A DNA stretch of 64,000 bases from JACIWB01 sp038818725 (GCA_038818725.1 JAWAYL010000003.1:1-64000), one strand, 5' to 3'; positions 10,134-18,554 are shown, numbered from the stretch's first letter. The notes: generated by a model not told the origin, from the sequence alone. Program-made: numbers and translations.

Positions 10134-10278
10134 ATTTTTCCTCCTTTAACATTCTCCTATATTTACCATATTTATCTTGAGGGGAGAAGCGAGGTGGTTC
10201 TTTTTTTTGCGTCTCCGAGTTGCATACTGGACAATATTTTTTAAGAGTATATCTGTTGCATTTCTGACAATATTTCAT
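10117..10278 (-). CDS. nop10: H/ACA ribonucleoprotein Nop10
   Basis: A 53-residue protein: it begins MKYCQKCNRYTLKKYC and continues PVCNSETQKKEPPRFSP. The two CxxC pairs form the zinc ribbon of archaeal Nop10, and the PPRFSPxDKYGKYRR segment is the family signature that contacts the pseudouridine synthase Cbf5. It belongs to the H/ACA RNP that pseudouridylates rRNA, and so would be a partner of a guide RNA such as the candidate at 54582-54699. The start overlaps the aIF2-alpha stop by 4 nt (ATGA) and its end overlaps the PAC2 start by 17 nt. Confidence 0.95.
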   Translation of the reverse strand: MKYCQKCNRYTLKKYCPVCNSETQKKEPPRFSPQDKYGKYRRMLKEEKYGKKN

Positions 10279-11048
10279 TTCATTTCCCTTATGAATTTTC
10301 CATCCCCTTTATGTTTTTTTATGTATTCAATTGCTTTATTTACATTTTCCTTTAATTTTTTTTCCGCCACTTTGTAGTCAGGTGCAATCACTTCAATTCT
10401 ATATAATGGGGCGGATATATATTTTACTCTAATTTTCAATTCATTTTCCTCCTCTATTTTTTCAAGAGCTTTTTTGATATGTTTTATTCCATCACTTGTT
10501 GGGCAGGTTAATTCAACATATCCATTTATTTCAACAAAAGGAATTATTATATTCTGTTTTGCAATTTCTATAAATGCATCAACCCACTCTTCATTAAATT
10601 CTTTTCTGAACTTCTTTTCATTTTTGATCGCATCTTCAAAAGCACTATAGAGGGTGTTATATTTTTTTAGCAATTTTTCCTCAACTTCATCATAGAATTC
10701 ATCGAAATTTTTGCCTATTTTATTCGCAACTATTTCAATCAATTTTTTTGCTTTCTGCTCATTTTTCCATTGCTCTATTTTCTCCCTTTTTTGATGCTCA
10801 GTAACTCTCTTCAACGATAAATCAACATATCCTTTAGAAGGATCAACATTCATTACCTTGCAAACTATTCTTTGCCCTTCCCTAACATATTCTCTTATAT
10901 TTTTAACCCATCCAGAAGCCACTTCCTTTATATGCAAAAAACCTTTTTTATCAGGATATTCTTCGAGCTTGACAAAAGCCCCAAATCCTTTTGCCTGCGT
11001 TACAGTGCATATAACTAAATCTCCCTTTTCAGGTAAATCCTTTCCCAT
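10275..11048 (-). CDS. eif2a: Translation initiation factor aIF2 subunit alpha
   Basis: 257 residues, the usual length. Residues about 8-80 form an S1 RNA-binding domain (GDLVICTVTQAKGFGAFVKL, LSLKRV end), followed by a helical middle domain and the C-terminal alpha-beta domain that binds aIF2-gamma. With aIF2-gamma (57152-58357) it delivers initiator Met-tRNA to the small subunit. The start ATG at 11048 lies within the S27e gene (20 nt overlap). Its gene order (S27e-aIF2a-Nop10) is the conserved archaeal one. Confidence 0.95.
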   Translation of the reverse strand: MGKDLPEKGDLVICTVTQAKGFGAFVKLEEYPDKKGFLHIKEVASGWVKNIREYVREGQRIVCKVMNVDPSKGYVDLSLKRVTEHQKREKIEQWKNEQKAKKLIEIVANKIGKNFDEFYDEVEEKLLKKYNTLYSAFEDAIKNEKKFRKEFNEEWVDAFIEIAKQNIIIPFVEINGYVELTCPTSDGIKHIKKALEKIEEENELKIRVKYISAPLYRIEVIAPDYKVAEKKLKENVNKAIEYIKKHKGDGKFIREMK

Positions 11049-11214
11049 GTTTTAGCTCAGCTACTATTTCACCCTTTATTTTAGCCTTCCCGCCAGTCGG
11101 GCTTGCTAGTATGCTTCCGCAAACCTGGCATTGAACTTGAATGCTTGCCTTGCTGAATATTATCTGCAAATTTCCACAATCCTTACATCTAACCTTATAA
11201 AAGCTAGAGGGCAT
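11029..11214 (-). CDS. rps27e: Small ribosomal subunit protein eS27 (S27e)
   Basis: 61 residues with the zinc-ribbon cysteines CKDCG and CQVCG. I chose ATG 11214 over the in-frame GTG at 11220 because the purine-rich AGAGGTGA lies just ahead of it and MPSSFYKVRC matches the usual N-terminus of S27e. The start falls just after the L44e stop region, so the genes are translationally coupled. Confidence 0.93.
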   Translation of the reverse strand: MPSSFYKVRCKDCGNLQIIFSKASIQVQCQVCGSILASPTGGKAKIKGEIVAELKHGKGFT

Positions 11215-11216
11215 AT

Positions 11217-11495
11217 TCACCTCTTTATTTCAAATTTTTTAGCCCTTATGCCTTCTTTCTGATGAGCCTTTCCACACTCCTTGCATTTATATCGGAGATG
11301 AACTCTTTTTGTTGGCTTCTCTCTTCCCTCTGGCTTTGGGCGAGGATAACCACCATAGCCAGCCGTCACGCGTCTAAATCTTCTCTGTCCCCACTTCAAT
11401 TCAGATGCCTTTTTTTTCTTAACTCTTTCTATTGAATGCTCTGTATGATGTTTGCAATATGGACAGTATGTCTTTATTATGGCGGGTCTAATCAT
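11217..11495 (-). CDS. rpl44e: Large ribosomal subunit protein eL42 (L44e)
   Basis: 92 residues. CPYCKHHTEH and the C-terminal CKECGKAHQK give the four-cysteine zinc site of L44e, and the basic middle (WGQRRFRRVTAGYGGYP) matches the family. It is a 50S protein near the E site. First gene of the operon L44e-S27e-aIF2a-Nop10-PAC2-HerA; the ATG has no Shine-Dalgarno and lies about 20 nt after a TATA box, so the mRNA is probably leaderless at this end. Confidence 0.95.
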   Translation of the reverse strand: MIRPAIIKTYCPYCKHHTEHSIERVKKKKASELKWGQRRFRRVTAGYGGYPRPKPEGREKPTKRVHLRYKCKECGKAHQKEGIRAKKFEIKR

Positions 11496-11513
11496 GATGT
11501 TGTAATAGGAAAT

Positions 11514-11523
11514 AATATATAAA
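11514..11523 (-). promoter_or_regulatory. TATA box of the L44e-HerA operon
   Basis: On the minus strand TTTATATATT lies 19-28 nt upstream of the L44e ATG (11495), the distance expected for a leaderless transcript. Confidence 0.6.
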
Positions 11524-11550
11524 AATGTTTAGTTTTAGTTTATTAAAAAA

Positions 11551-12181
11551 TTACATTTCCAGATAAACAACATCATCTTCATGTGCTGAAATAAATTTTT
11601 TTATGACTTCAATCTCTTTTGGTTTCATACTTCTTTGGTTGTTTTCCTTATAATATGTATTCCCGATTACCATTAGAATTTCCTCTGTCACTCCTTTTTC
11701 TTTTAATATTTTAAGTGTTTCGTATGCCTTTTTCAATTCTTCTTCAACATCTTTCCTGTGAGCTTCTAAAGAATAATGAAAATATTTAATTTCTACACAC
11801 AATAGAAACAGGTTATCCTTACCATCATCAACATCTGTTATAGCTATATCTATGTCTCCTCCTCCTCTTTTTCTATTTTTAAATTTTAATATTTCCTCAA
11901 CAGCTGCATTCCATTTTTCGTTTATAGTTTTATTTTCTTTAAATTGATTTTTTTTAATTTGAAATTCTGAATGCACATATCCAATTTGTTTTTCCTCGAT
12001 TTTGTTGAGAAAATAAATGTATTATATATGTTCTTAAATCTGATTCATTCCAGCAGACGAAAGGATAATCACGCTTACGGGAAAAATTTTGGATTCTCTC
12101 CTCATAAAATTCATGATATCCCTTTGCACTTTCCCTAAAAAGATTTTTTATTTGAGAAGCGGTTATTTTTCGATTAATCAT
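11551..12181 (-). pseudogene. Frameshifted PD-(D/E)XK nuclease-like gene
   Basis: Two overlapping frames together make one protein. The first (ATG at 12181, 75 residues) ends NWICAFRISN. The second, out of frame, continues FLNKIEEKQIGYVHSEFQ and runs to 11551. Removing one base from the A4 run at 12010-12013 (T4 on the coding strand) joins them into about 209 residues. The second part holds a PD-(D/E)XK-like core: GGGDIDIAI (metal-binding Asp) followed by CVEIKYF (ExK). The gene starts one base after the HMG-CoA reductase stop, so it is probably co-transcribed. It may be a true pseudogene, a programmed shift or a sequencing error; the nuclease assignment rests on the motif only. Confidence 0.55.
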
Positions 12182-12182
12182 C

Positions 12183-13418
12183 TTAGCCTCTTATCTCTTC
12201 AATAATCTCCTTTGCTCTATCCATTCTTATTTTTCCTTCTTCAACCATCTTTTTTGCTACAATATCTATTTCCTCACCTTTTGCTCCAGCCATTATTGCT
12301 ATATTTTGAGCATGAAGTTTCATATGTCCAGCTTGTATTCCTTTTGTTGAAAGGGCATAAATAGCTGCAAAATTTTGAGCAAGTCCAACAGATGCCATTA
12401 TTTCAGCAAGCTCCTTAGCTGTTTTTACTCCCATTATTTTAAGACAAAGCTTTGCCATTGGATGAACCTTTGTTGCCCCTCCAACTGTTCCAACAGCGAG
12501 CGGGAGCTTTATTTTTCCATATAAGTCACCATTTTCATTTTTTTTCCAAGTGGTGAGTGGCTTATATCCATTCATACTTGCATATGCATGAGCCCCCGCC
12601 TCAATAGCCCGCCAATCGTTGCCTGTTGCAATTGCAACCGCATCTATTCCATTCATTATTCCTTTATTGTGAGTTGCAGCTCTGAAAGGATCTAAGCATG
12701 CAAATTCATATGCTTTTATGACTTTATCAACAGCATTTCCTATTTCCTCCTTTTTATAAACTACTTCTGCTTCAGCCATTCTATAAATTGCAAGATTTGA
12801 TATTATTCTGAGCAATGCTTTTCCATTTGTTATTTTTTCAATTAGAGGAGCAGTCGCCTCCGCCATTGTATTCACTGCATTTGCACCCATTGCATCCCTT
12901 ACATCTACAAGAAGATGCACTACTAACATATCATTACTTAGCCATCTTACTTCAATATCTCTTGCTCCCCCTCCAAATTCAACAAGCACCTTATCCTGAG
13001 CATTTGCAAGCTCTATTATATCTTCCTTTCTCTCCATTATTTTCTTTTCAGCATCTCTGCATGGATTTAAAACCTGTATCTGTCCTATCATTATCGGCTC
13101 ACTCGCCTTTGCCCTAAATCCCGCAGGGCGAGCCATCCTTGCCGCATTTGAGGCTGCAGCAACAACAGATGTTTCTTCAATTGCCATTGGAATAAGCAAT
13201 TCTTTTCCATTTATTATAAAATTTGTTGCAATTCCAAGCGGAAGTTGCATGCATCCAACAACATTTTCAATCATTCTATTTGCTATATCTTTTGGAAGAG
13301 CATTAAAAGAAATTAGCTGATTTGCTTCTTCATCGCTAAGTTCCGCGAATTCCTTAACAATTTTAACTCTTTCTTCCATACTCATCTTATAAAAGCCGGA
13401 TATGCGAGACGATTTCAT
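12183..13418 (-). CDS. hmgA: Hydroxymethylglutaryl-CoA reductase, class II (bacterial type)
   Basis: 411 residues. It reduces HMG-CoA to mevalonate for isoprenoid lipid synthesis. Diagnostic segments are ENVVG, the catalytic Glu in EETSVVAAASNAA, DAMGANAVNT, the Lys in ATHNKGIMNGIDAV, the Asp in TGND and the C-terminal catalytic His region GHMKLHAQN. These and the length match class II enzymes, as in Archaeoglobus and Thermoplasmatales, and not the class I enzyme of most archaea. Start set at ATG 13418 (an in-frame TTG lies 9 nt upstream); a TATA box (ATTTATATTG) 18-27 nt upstream and no Shine-Dalgarno indicate a leaderless mRNA. Followed by the frameshifted nuclease-like gene. Confidence 0.92.
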   Translation of the reverse strand: MKSSRISGFYKMSMEERVKIVKEFAELSDEEANQLISFNALPKDIANRMIENVVGCMQLPLGIATNFIINGKELLIPMAIEETSVVAAASNAARMARPAGFRAKASEPIMIGQIQVLNPCRDAEKKIMERKEDIIELANAQDKVLVEFGGGARDIEVRWLSNDMLVVHLLVDVRDAMGANAVNTMAEATAPLIEKITNGKALLRIISNLAIYRMAEAEVVYKKEEIGNAVDKVIKAYEFACLDPFRAATHNKGIMNGIDAVAIATGNDWRAIEAGAHAYASMNGYKPLTTWKKNENGDLYGKIKLPLAVGTVGGATKVHPMAKLCLKIMGVKTAKELAEIMASVGLAQNFAAIYALSTKGIQAGHMKLHAQNIAIMAGAKGEEIDIVAKKMVEEGKIRMDRAKEIIEEIRG

Positions 13419-13435
13419 AAAAAACAATTTTATTT

Positions 13436-13445
13436 CAATATAAAT
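13436..13445 (-). promoter_or_regulatory. TATA box of HMG-CoA reductase gene
   Basis: ATTTATATTG on the minus strand, 18-27 nt upstream of ATG 13418; divergent from the SecG promoter 15 bp away. Confidence 0.55.
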
Positions 13446-13459
13446 AATTAACCGACAAT

Positions 13460-13467
13460 TTTATATC
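13460..13467 (+). promoter_or_regulatory. TATA box of secG-GPN operon
   Basis: TTTATATC lies 21-28 nt upstream of the SecG ATG at 13488, consistent with leaderless transcription. Confidence 0.55.
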
Positions 13468-13487
13468 TACCTTTCATTTATCTAAAT

Positions 13488-13649
13488 ATGGCAAAGAAAA
13501 GCAGGAGTGGCTTCCAGTCCGCTGCTGGCTTAGTAAGGTATTTTGAAGAAGAGAAAACAGGTTTAAAAATTGACCCAAGGTTTATAGTTGTTTTTTCAAT
13601 CCTCACTGTAGCTATTGTTGTTGCAATGAAATATCTTTTCCCTGTCTAA
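13488..13649 (+). CDS. secG: Preprotein translocase subunit Sec61-beta (SecG, archaeal)
   Basis: 53 residues: a basic Ser/Gly-rich cytosolic head (MAKKSRSGFQSAAGLVRYFE), the conserved KIDPRFIVV junction, then one transmembrane helix to LFPV. This is the standard layout of the archaeal Sec61-beta subunit of the protein-conducting channel, needed here to export the many large secreted proteins. Its stop codon is immediately followed by the ATG of the GPN GTPase gene. Confidence 0.93.
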   Translation: MAKKSRSGFQSAAGLVRYFEEEKTGLKIDPRFIVVFSILTVAIVVAMKYLFPV

Positions 13650-14345
13650 ATGTATGTCTTCATTCTCGGTCCAGCGGGCGCAGGCAAAACGAGCATAGCA
13701 AAAAATTTATCGAAGCATGGAATTTTAATAAATCTTGATGCTGCAACCCCTTGCAATGCATGCATTGATATAAGAAAATGGGTAAAAATAGAGGAAATTC
13801 AAAAAAATTATGCTTTGGGAATAAATGGTGCTTTATTAAAAAGCATGGAAATAATAAGCAATATGGATGAATGGCTTGTTAAAGATAAAAATAAAATTAA
13901 AATTGTAGATACTCCAGGACAGCTTGATATTTTTTTATATCACGATTATGGAAGAAAAATAGTTAAGAAAGCATCTGAAAATGATATTGTTTCATCTGTT
14001 TTTGTTATGGATGCAAATGAAATTCTTTCGGTTGAAAATTACCTTGCAATGCTTGCTCTAAATGCAATTATAAATTTGCGCCTCTCAATTCCTTCAATAA
14101 CTGTTATAAATAAAATAGATACGATTAATGTTGAGCAAATAAAAAAATTTTTTGATAGAAAATATTTGAAAAATGAAATTAAGAAAGGGGATGCTATTGT
14201 ATCTCTTGCTTCTGGATTGATTGATTATATAGAATATACAAGCATTTATTCTCGTGCTATTCTTACTTCTGCAAAAACAGGCGAAGGAATAGATGAATTA
14301 TATGATGCAATTCATGAAGTTCATTGTTCATGTGGTGAGCTATAA
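13650..14345 (+). CDS. GPN-loop family GTPase (ATP/GTP-binding protein)
   Basis: 231 residues. P-loop GPAGAGKTS at 7-15, switch-like DTPGQLDIF and the guanine-specificity motif NKID in TVINKIDTI place it with archaeal GPN-loop GTPases (Pab0955/XAB1 relatives). These dimers have been linked in eukaryotes to RNA polymerase assembly; the archaeal role is unclear. The namesake Gly-Pro-Asn loop reads G57-I58-N59 (LGINGALLKS), so the proline is replaced while the Asn is kept. Adjacent to secG with zero spacing, so co-transcribed. Confidence 0.85.
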   Translation: MYVFILGPAGAGKTSIAKNLSKHGILINLDAATPCNACIDIRKWVKIEEIQKNYALGINGALLKSMEIISNMDEWLVKDKNKIKIVDTPGQLDIFLYHDYGRKIVKKASENDIVSSVFVMDANEILSVENYLAMLALNAIINLRLSIPSITVINKIDTINVEQIKKFFDRKYLKNEIKKGDAIVSLASGLIDYIEYTSIYSRAILTSAKTGEGIDELYDAIHEVHCSCGEL

Positions 14346-14395
14346 TTTTATGATTGAACCATACATTTTATAAATAAAAAAACATTTCTTTCAGC

Positions 14396-16687
14396 ATGAA
14401 AAAGATAGCAATACTTATTGCAGGAATTATGTTTGTGTCATTATCCAGTTTTCCAAGCAAAGCATTTTCCAACGGAGGCGAGATTTCTGGTGTTGCATTA
14501 GCAGTTGATGGAAATATAATTACTGTTGGCTACATGCTTGAGAACGATAAATATGTAATGACTGTTGAAAAATATGACAGCCAGAATGGATATTTAATCT
14601 GGAGCAAAAAATTCGGTACATATTCACAGAATATTGGAAAAGCAGTTGTTGTTGATGCCAGCGGAAACATTTATGCGGGCACAGTTGCTGGCAGGAGTGC
14701 TGCGGGGATTGAAATCCCATCAACCGACTACTTAATTGTCAAATATGATAAAAATGGAAAGGAGATATGGAATAAAACATATGATAATGGTTTTGCAGAT
14801 TTTTTAATGGATATGGCAATAGATGAAGATAATAATGTTTATGCAACTGGAATGACCCTTTATCTTTCTGGTGGGCAGAATTTATCGAATATAGATTTCT
14901 GGACAATAAAAATTGGTGGGGATGGAAATATAATCAAGCAGGATAAATATGATGAGGAGATGGATGCAGCTTTTGGAATAGATATTAAAGGAAGTAAGGT
15001 TATTGTTGCGGGAACAGTTCAGAAAGGAGAGGAGCAGAGCAAATACTGCATAGTTATTTATAACAAAGATTTAGTTCCTATTTCAACCATATATTATGAA
15101 ACTGGAATATGCTCTGCATCTGATGTTGCAATTTTCGATGATGGAAGCTTTGCTGTTACAGGAAGCAAGGATGATGATATATTAACAATTCTTTATGATA
15201 GCAATGGAAATAAGAAAAAAGAATTTATTGAAGGAGGAAATAAAAAAGATGATGCCCTCGCAATTTCTTCTGATGGAAGCAATTTTGTTATAGGTGGTTA
15301 TGCAACTGAGAATTTTAAAAAGAAATGGTATATTGCAAAATATACTCAGAATTCAAAATTGTGGGAAATAAAAGATGTAGAAGGAGAAGTAAAAAGAGTT
15401 TTAATAGATAAGGAGGGAAATGTATATGCAGTTGGTTATAAACTTATAGGAGGAAATGAAATTCCATGTATAAGGAAATATTCTTCAAATGGAAATTTTA
15501 TATGGGAAGGAAAAGCAGGTGAGCCACCTCAGCCCTTAAAAGCTGATTTCAGATGGCTTCCTCCAAGCCCAACAAGAGCAGATGTTATTAGATTTTATGA
15601 TAACTCAACTGGAGAAATAAACTCATGGGAATGGGATTTTGGAGATGGAAGCTTTAGTTACGAAAAAAATCCAAAGCATAAATACACTACTGTTGGAAAA
15701 TTTAATGTAACTTTAAAGATTAGGGGTCCAGAAGGAGAGGCAAATGTAACAAAGGAAATTTATATTTCAAATGCTCTTCCATTTGCTGATTTTGACTGGA
15801 ATCCAAAAAATCCTGTGGAAAAAGTAAATATAACTTTCAATGCAAGCATTAGCTATGATTTAGATGGAATCATAGTAAATTATACTTGGCAATTTGGAGA
15901 TGGAAGCATTGCATATGGAAAAGAAGTTATTCATGCTTATAATAGCAAGGGAAATTATACAGTCAATTTGACAGTGTTGGATAATGACGGAGGAGAAAAA
16001 AGAATATCAAAATTAATTATAGTTGGCGAGAAAGAAGCAAATCCACCATTTGCAATTTTCAAAATTAAAGAAAGAGCTGGAAAGGGAGAAACTGTTTTAA
16101 TTGATGCAAGTGAGAGTTATGATAATGGCACTATTGTCAAATATATATGGGATTTTGGAGATGGAGCTAATGTAACAAAAACTCAGCCGTTTGTAGAGCA
16201 TGTATGGTATAAGGATGGTGAATACAGGGTTACACTTATAGTTGAAGATGATGAGGGGTATCAATCATCGTATTCAAGGATTATAGTCGTAGGGGGTTTG
16301 CCAGAGTTAATGATTAATGCGCCATCTGAAATCTCTTGTGAGAAAAATAAAGAAAAATCTTTTAAAATTAATATTTCAGCTGTTAACCAATCCTTATTCT
16401 ATTTGAATTTCTCTTTTGAAATTGAGGGAAATATTGAGGTAAATCCACAAATAAATAACTTTAACATTTCTGCTGGTGACATAAAAGAGATTGAAATAAA
16501 AGTTATTGCAAAGGAGAAAGGAAAGATAAAGATAAGATTAATTGGAGAAGATATAGAAAATAATGTTCCAGTAGAAAGCAATGAAGCAATTGTTTTGGTT
16601 AATTTATCAGAAAAAACACCTTCTTTTGAGCTATTTGCATTTATATTTGCAATAATTGCTGTTTTGCTAATAAGAAGAAGGAAATGA
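14396..16687 (+). CDS. Surface beta-propeller/PKD-domain protein with C-terminal sorting-like anchor
   Basis: 763 residues. A signal peptide (to about residue 25) is followed by WD-like beta-propeller repeats resembling SBBP repeats (YLIVKYDKNGKEIWNKTY, VYATGMT). Three PKD domains then occupy about residues 380-640, each with the WDFGDG or WQFGDG signature. The tail is TPSFELFAFIFAIIAVLLIRRRK: a short motif, a hydrophobic helix and a basic end, the tripartite form of PGF-CTERM-like archaeosortase signals (here PSF). Probably displayed on the cell surface. The last codons overlap the ATG of the next gene, a prepilin-peptidase-like protease. A TATA-like TTTATAAAT about 20-28 nt upstream suggests a leaderless mRNA. 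Confidence 0.8.
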   Translation: MKKIAILIAGIMFVSLSSFPSKAFSNGGEISGVALAVDGNIITVGYMLENDKYVMTVEKYDSQNGYLIWSKKFGTYSQNIGKAVVVDASGNIYAGTVAGRSAAGIEIPSTDYLIVKYDKNGKEIWNKTYDNGFADFLMDMAIDEDNNVYATGMTLYLSGGQNLSNIDFWTIKIGGDGNIIKQDKYDEEMDAAFGIDIKGSKVIVAGTVQKGEEQSKYCIVIYNKDLVPISTIYYETGICSASDVAIFDDGSFAVTGSKDDDILTILYDSNGNKKKEFIEGGNKKDDALAISSDGSNFVIGGYATENFKKKWYIAKYTQNSKLWEIKDVEGEVKRVLIDKEGNVYAVGYKLIGGNEIPCIRKYSSNGNFIWEGKAGEPPQPLKADFRWLPPSPTRADVIRFYDNSTGEINSWEWDFGDGSFSYEKNPKHKYTTVGKFNVTLKIRGPEGEANVTKEIYISNALPFADFDWNPKNPVEKVNITFNASISYDLDGIIVNYTWQFGDGSIAYGKEVIHAYNSKGNYTVNLTVLDNDGGEKRISKLIIVGEKEANPPFAIFKIKERAGKGETVLIDASESYDNGTIVKYIWDFGDGANVTKTQPFVEHVWYKDGEYRVTLIVEDDEGYQSSYSRIIVVGGLPELMINAPSEISCEKNKEKSFKINISAVNQSLFYLNFSFEIEGNIEVNPQINNFNISAGDIKEIEIKVIAKEKGKIKIRLIGEDIENNVPVESNEAIVLVNLSEKTPSFELFAFIFAIIAVLLIRRRK

Positions 16688-17319
16688 GTGAAATAGAGAT
16701 AGCAAGATTTTTTATAGGATTTGCAGTGCTTGCCTATGCTTCATATACAGATATAAAAACAAGAGAAGCAAGTAACTTTTTATGGATTTTTCTCTCTTTT
16801 ATTGGAGTTATTTTTCTTTTTTCTTATAACCCAGATGATTTCTTCAAAATTATTATCTCAATATCTGTCTCATTTTTAATAGGCCTATTGCTGTATTTTT
16901 CTGGCATGGGCGGGGCGGATGTAAAAGCCATCTGGGCCATTTCACTTCTTCGCCCTCTTTCAAATGATATTTTTTTTATTTTTCCAGTTAGTGTGCTTAT
17001 AAATTCTCTTTTCCTTATTTTGCCTCTTCCCCTAATCTTCTTTATCTATAATGCTTATAGAAAAAATCTTGAATTTCCTTACTGCTTTTTTGGATATAAA
17101 ATGAAAGCAGACATTGCAAAAAATAGTTTTGTTTGGGCAATGGAAAAAGACGGTAAAAAAAGTATAACTCCTCAAAAAGATGTTGATTTATCTTCTTATG
17201 GCAGCAAAGAAATATGGGTCACGCCTCAGCTACCCTTCCTTCTATTTATATTTTTTGGTTATATAACCGCATTTATTTTTGGAAATTTTCTATTTGCTAT
17301 CTTTTCTTTCTTTAAGTAA
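16684..17319 (+). CDS. Prepilin/preflagellin peptidase (A24 family)
   Basis: 211 residues, multi-spanning membrane protein. The catalytic aspartates of A24 peptidases are visible in YTDIKTREASN (D23) and FSGMGGADVKAI (second Asp, GxGD-like motif GGAD). Such enzymes cleave class III signal peptides of archaellins and archaeal pilins on the cytosolic side. The start overlaps the end of the PKD protein gene (ATGA), so the two are co-translated; no pilin gene is next to it. Its 3' end overlaps the convergent response-regulator gene by 30 nt. Whether its substrate is a pilin, an archaellin or another surface protein cannot be told from the sequence. Confidence 0.82.
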   Translation: MSEIEIARFFIGFAVLAYASYTDIKTREASNFLWIFLSFIGVIFLFSYNPDDFFKIIISISVSFLIGLLLYFSGMGGADVKAIWAISLLRPLSNDIFFIFPVSVLINSLFLILPLPLIFFIYNAYRKNLEFPYCFFGYKMKADIAKNSFVWAMEKDGKKSITPQKDVDLSSYGSKEIWVTPQLPFLLFIFFGYITAFIFGNFLFAIFSFFK

Positions 17320-17907
17320 TCTTTCAATTTCTTCAGCCCTCTTTTTCATTGCTTCTATAAATCTTTTCTGGCTTGTAACAACATTTTTTAAAGATTGTTT
17401 AAATTCTTCAGTTGCACAATCAATAATAACTTCAATTAATCTTGTATGCCTATTTATTGATCTAACTATTTTTAAATATTCCTCTGCAATTTCTTCTCCA
17501 AGCTTGTTTTTTAACTCTTTATAAATTTCTTCTGCTTCTTTTTCTTTTTTAAAAATATCCTCTATTTTTTTCTCTAAAGTTTTTTTTGTAAATGGCTTTA
17601 CTATATAATTTTCTATTTTATCTATTGGCTTATCTTTTGCATCGAGAGGAGTAAGAGGGAGTGCTGTGAGCATTGAAACAGGTATATCTTTTAATTTTTC
17701 ATCTTCCTTTAATTTTTTAAGTGTTTCCCATCCATCCATTTCTGGCATCATTATATCAAGAAGAATTAAATCGGGCTTTTCTTTTCTTGCTTTTTCAATA
17801 CAATCCTTCCCGCTATATGCTTTTATTATCCTATATTTTTCTTCAAGCATATTTTCTACAAGCTCAACAATTTCTTTTTCATCATCAACAACAAGTATTT
17901 TTTTCAT
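17290..17907 (-). CDS. Response regulator with C-terminal helical domain
   Basis: 205 residues. A CheY-like receiver covers residues 1-120 with acidic pocket D8/D9, phospho-acceptor D51 (LILLDIMMPEMDG) and the conserved Lys in YIVKPF. The remaining ~85 residues are charged and helical (long Lys/Glu coiled-coil-like stretches) without a DNA-binding fold I can recognise, so the output is probably protein-protein. Its ATG overlaps the stop of the upstream ATPase gene by 4 nt. No histidine kinase lies in the window. Confidence 0.85.
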   Translation of the reverse strand: MKKILVVDDEKEIVELVENMLEEKYRIIKAYSGKDCIEKARKEKPDLILLDIMMPEMDGWETLKKLKEDEKLKDIPVSMLTALPLTPLDAKDKPIDKIENYIVKPFTKKTLEKKIEDIFKKEKEAEEIYKELKNKLGEEIAEEYLKIVRSINRHTRLIEVIIDCATEEFKQSLKNVVTSQKRFIEAMKKRAEEIERLLKERKDSK

Positions 17908-18554
17908 TTGAGCGCCTCCTGAAGCTTTACAAGAACTTCCCTTATAGTAGTAGATGACTCTATTATATCTTTCACAAGTTGTTTCCCAAATGGCTGAAAA
18001 TCCTCGCCCCCGCCTGCCTCTATCCTTTTTCTTATCATTTCCATTAGCGCATCTATCGGTGGCATTTCTAGATAGATTTTTTCTATTTCTCTTTCCCTGA
18101 GATATTCCTTAATTCTATCAATAAATTCCACAGATGAAAATATTATTGAGATATTTAATCCCTCATCAAGCTTGCTTAGCAAATATTTAAAAATATTTTC
18201 ATCTTTAACATGCTCAACTTCATCTATCATTATTATTACGGGCCTCTCAGAATATTTCTTTTTAGAAAACAACCTTGAAAAAAAGGATGCTTTTATTTCC
18301 TTTTCTATTTTTTCTTTAAAGCTATCAAAACTTATTTCTCCTCCATGGAAATATATTGCTTTAACTTTATATAAGGGAGCAAATTGGTTTATCCATAGCA
18401 GGAAAGTTGTTTTTCCAATTCCTGTTTTACCAAGGAGCCAGAAACAACTGCTTTTGCTTCCCAATGCTTTTAATATAATTTTTCTCGCCTCTTCCTTATA
18501 AACCATAAAATTGGGGTTTGGCTCATTTGGGTTCAAAAACAATTCTTCTGGCAT
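17904..18554 (-). CDS. AAA/STAND-type ATPase, Cdc6-like fold
   Basis: 216 residues. Walker A is LGKTGIGKTT (residues 41-50), Walker B IIMIDEVEH, with a sensor-1-like IIFSSVEF. The start PEELFLNPNEPNPNFMVYKEE and the overall pattern resemble small AAA/STAND ATPases. There is no helicase or winged-helix extension. It forms a two-gene operon with the response regulator (ATGA overlap), suggesting an ATPase switch controlled by, or controlling, the receiver. Function not known. Confidence 0.75.
   Translation of the reverse strand: MPEELFLNPNEPNPNFMVYKEEARKIILKALGSKSSCFWLLGKTGIGKTTFLLWINQFAPLYKVKAIYFHGGEISFDSFKEKIEKEIKASFFSRLFSKKKYSERPVIIMIDEVEHVKDENIFKYLLSKLDEGLNISIIFSSVEFIDRIKEYLREREIEKIYLEMPPIDALMEMIRKRIEAGGGEDFQPFGKQLVKDIIESSTTIREVLVKLQEALK

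Noticed and set aside
12815..13117. Open frame of about 100 codons on the plus strand, Leu/His/Pro-rich
   Set aside because: It lies antisense inside HMG-CoA reductase, has low-complexity composition and no promoter or SD; a shadow of the real gene.
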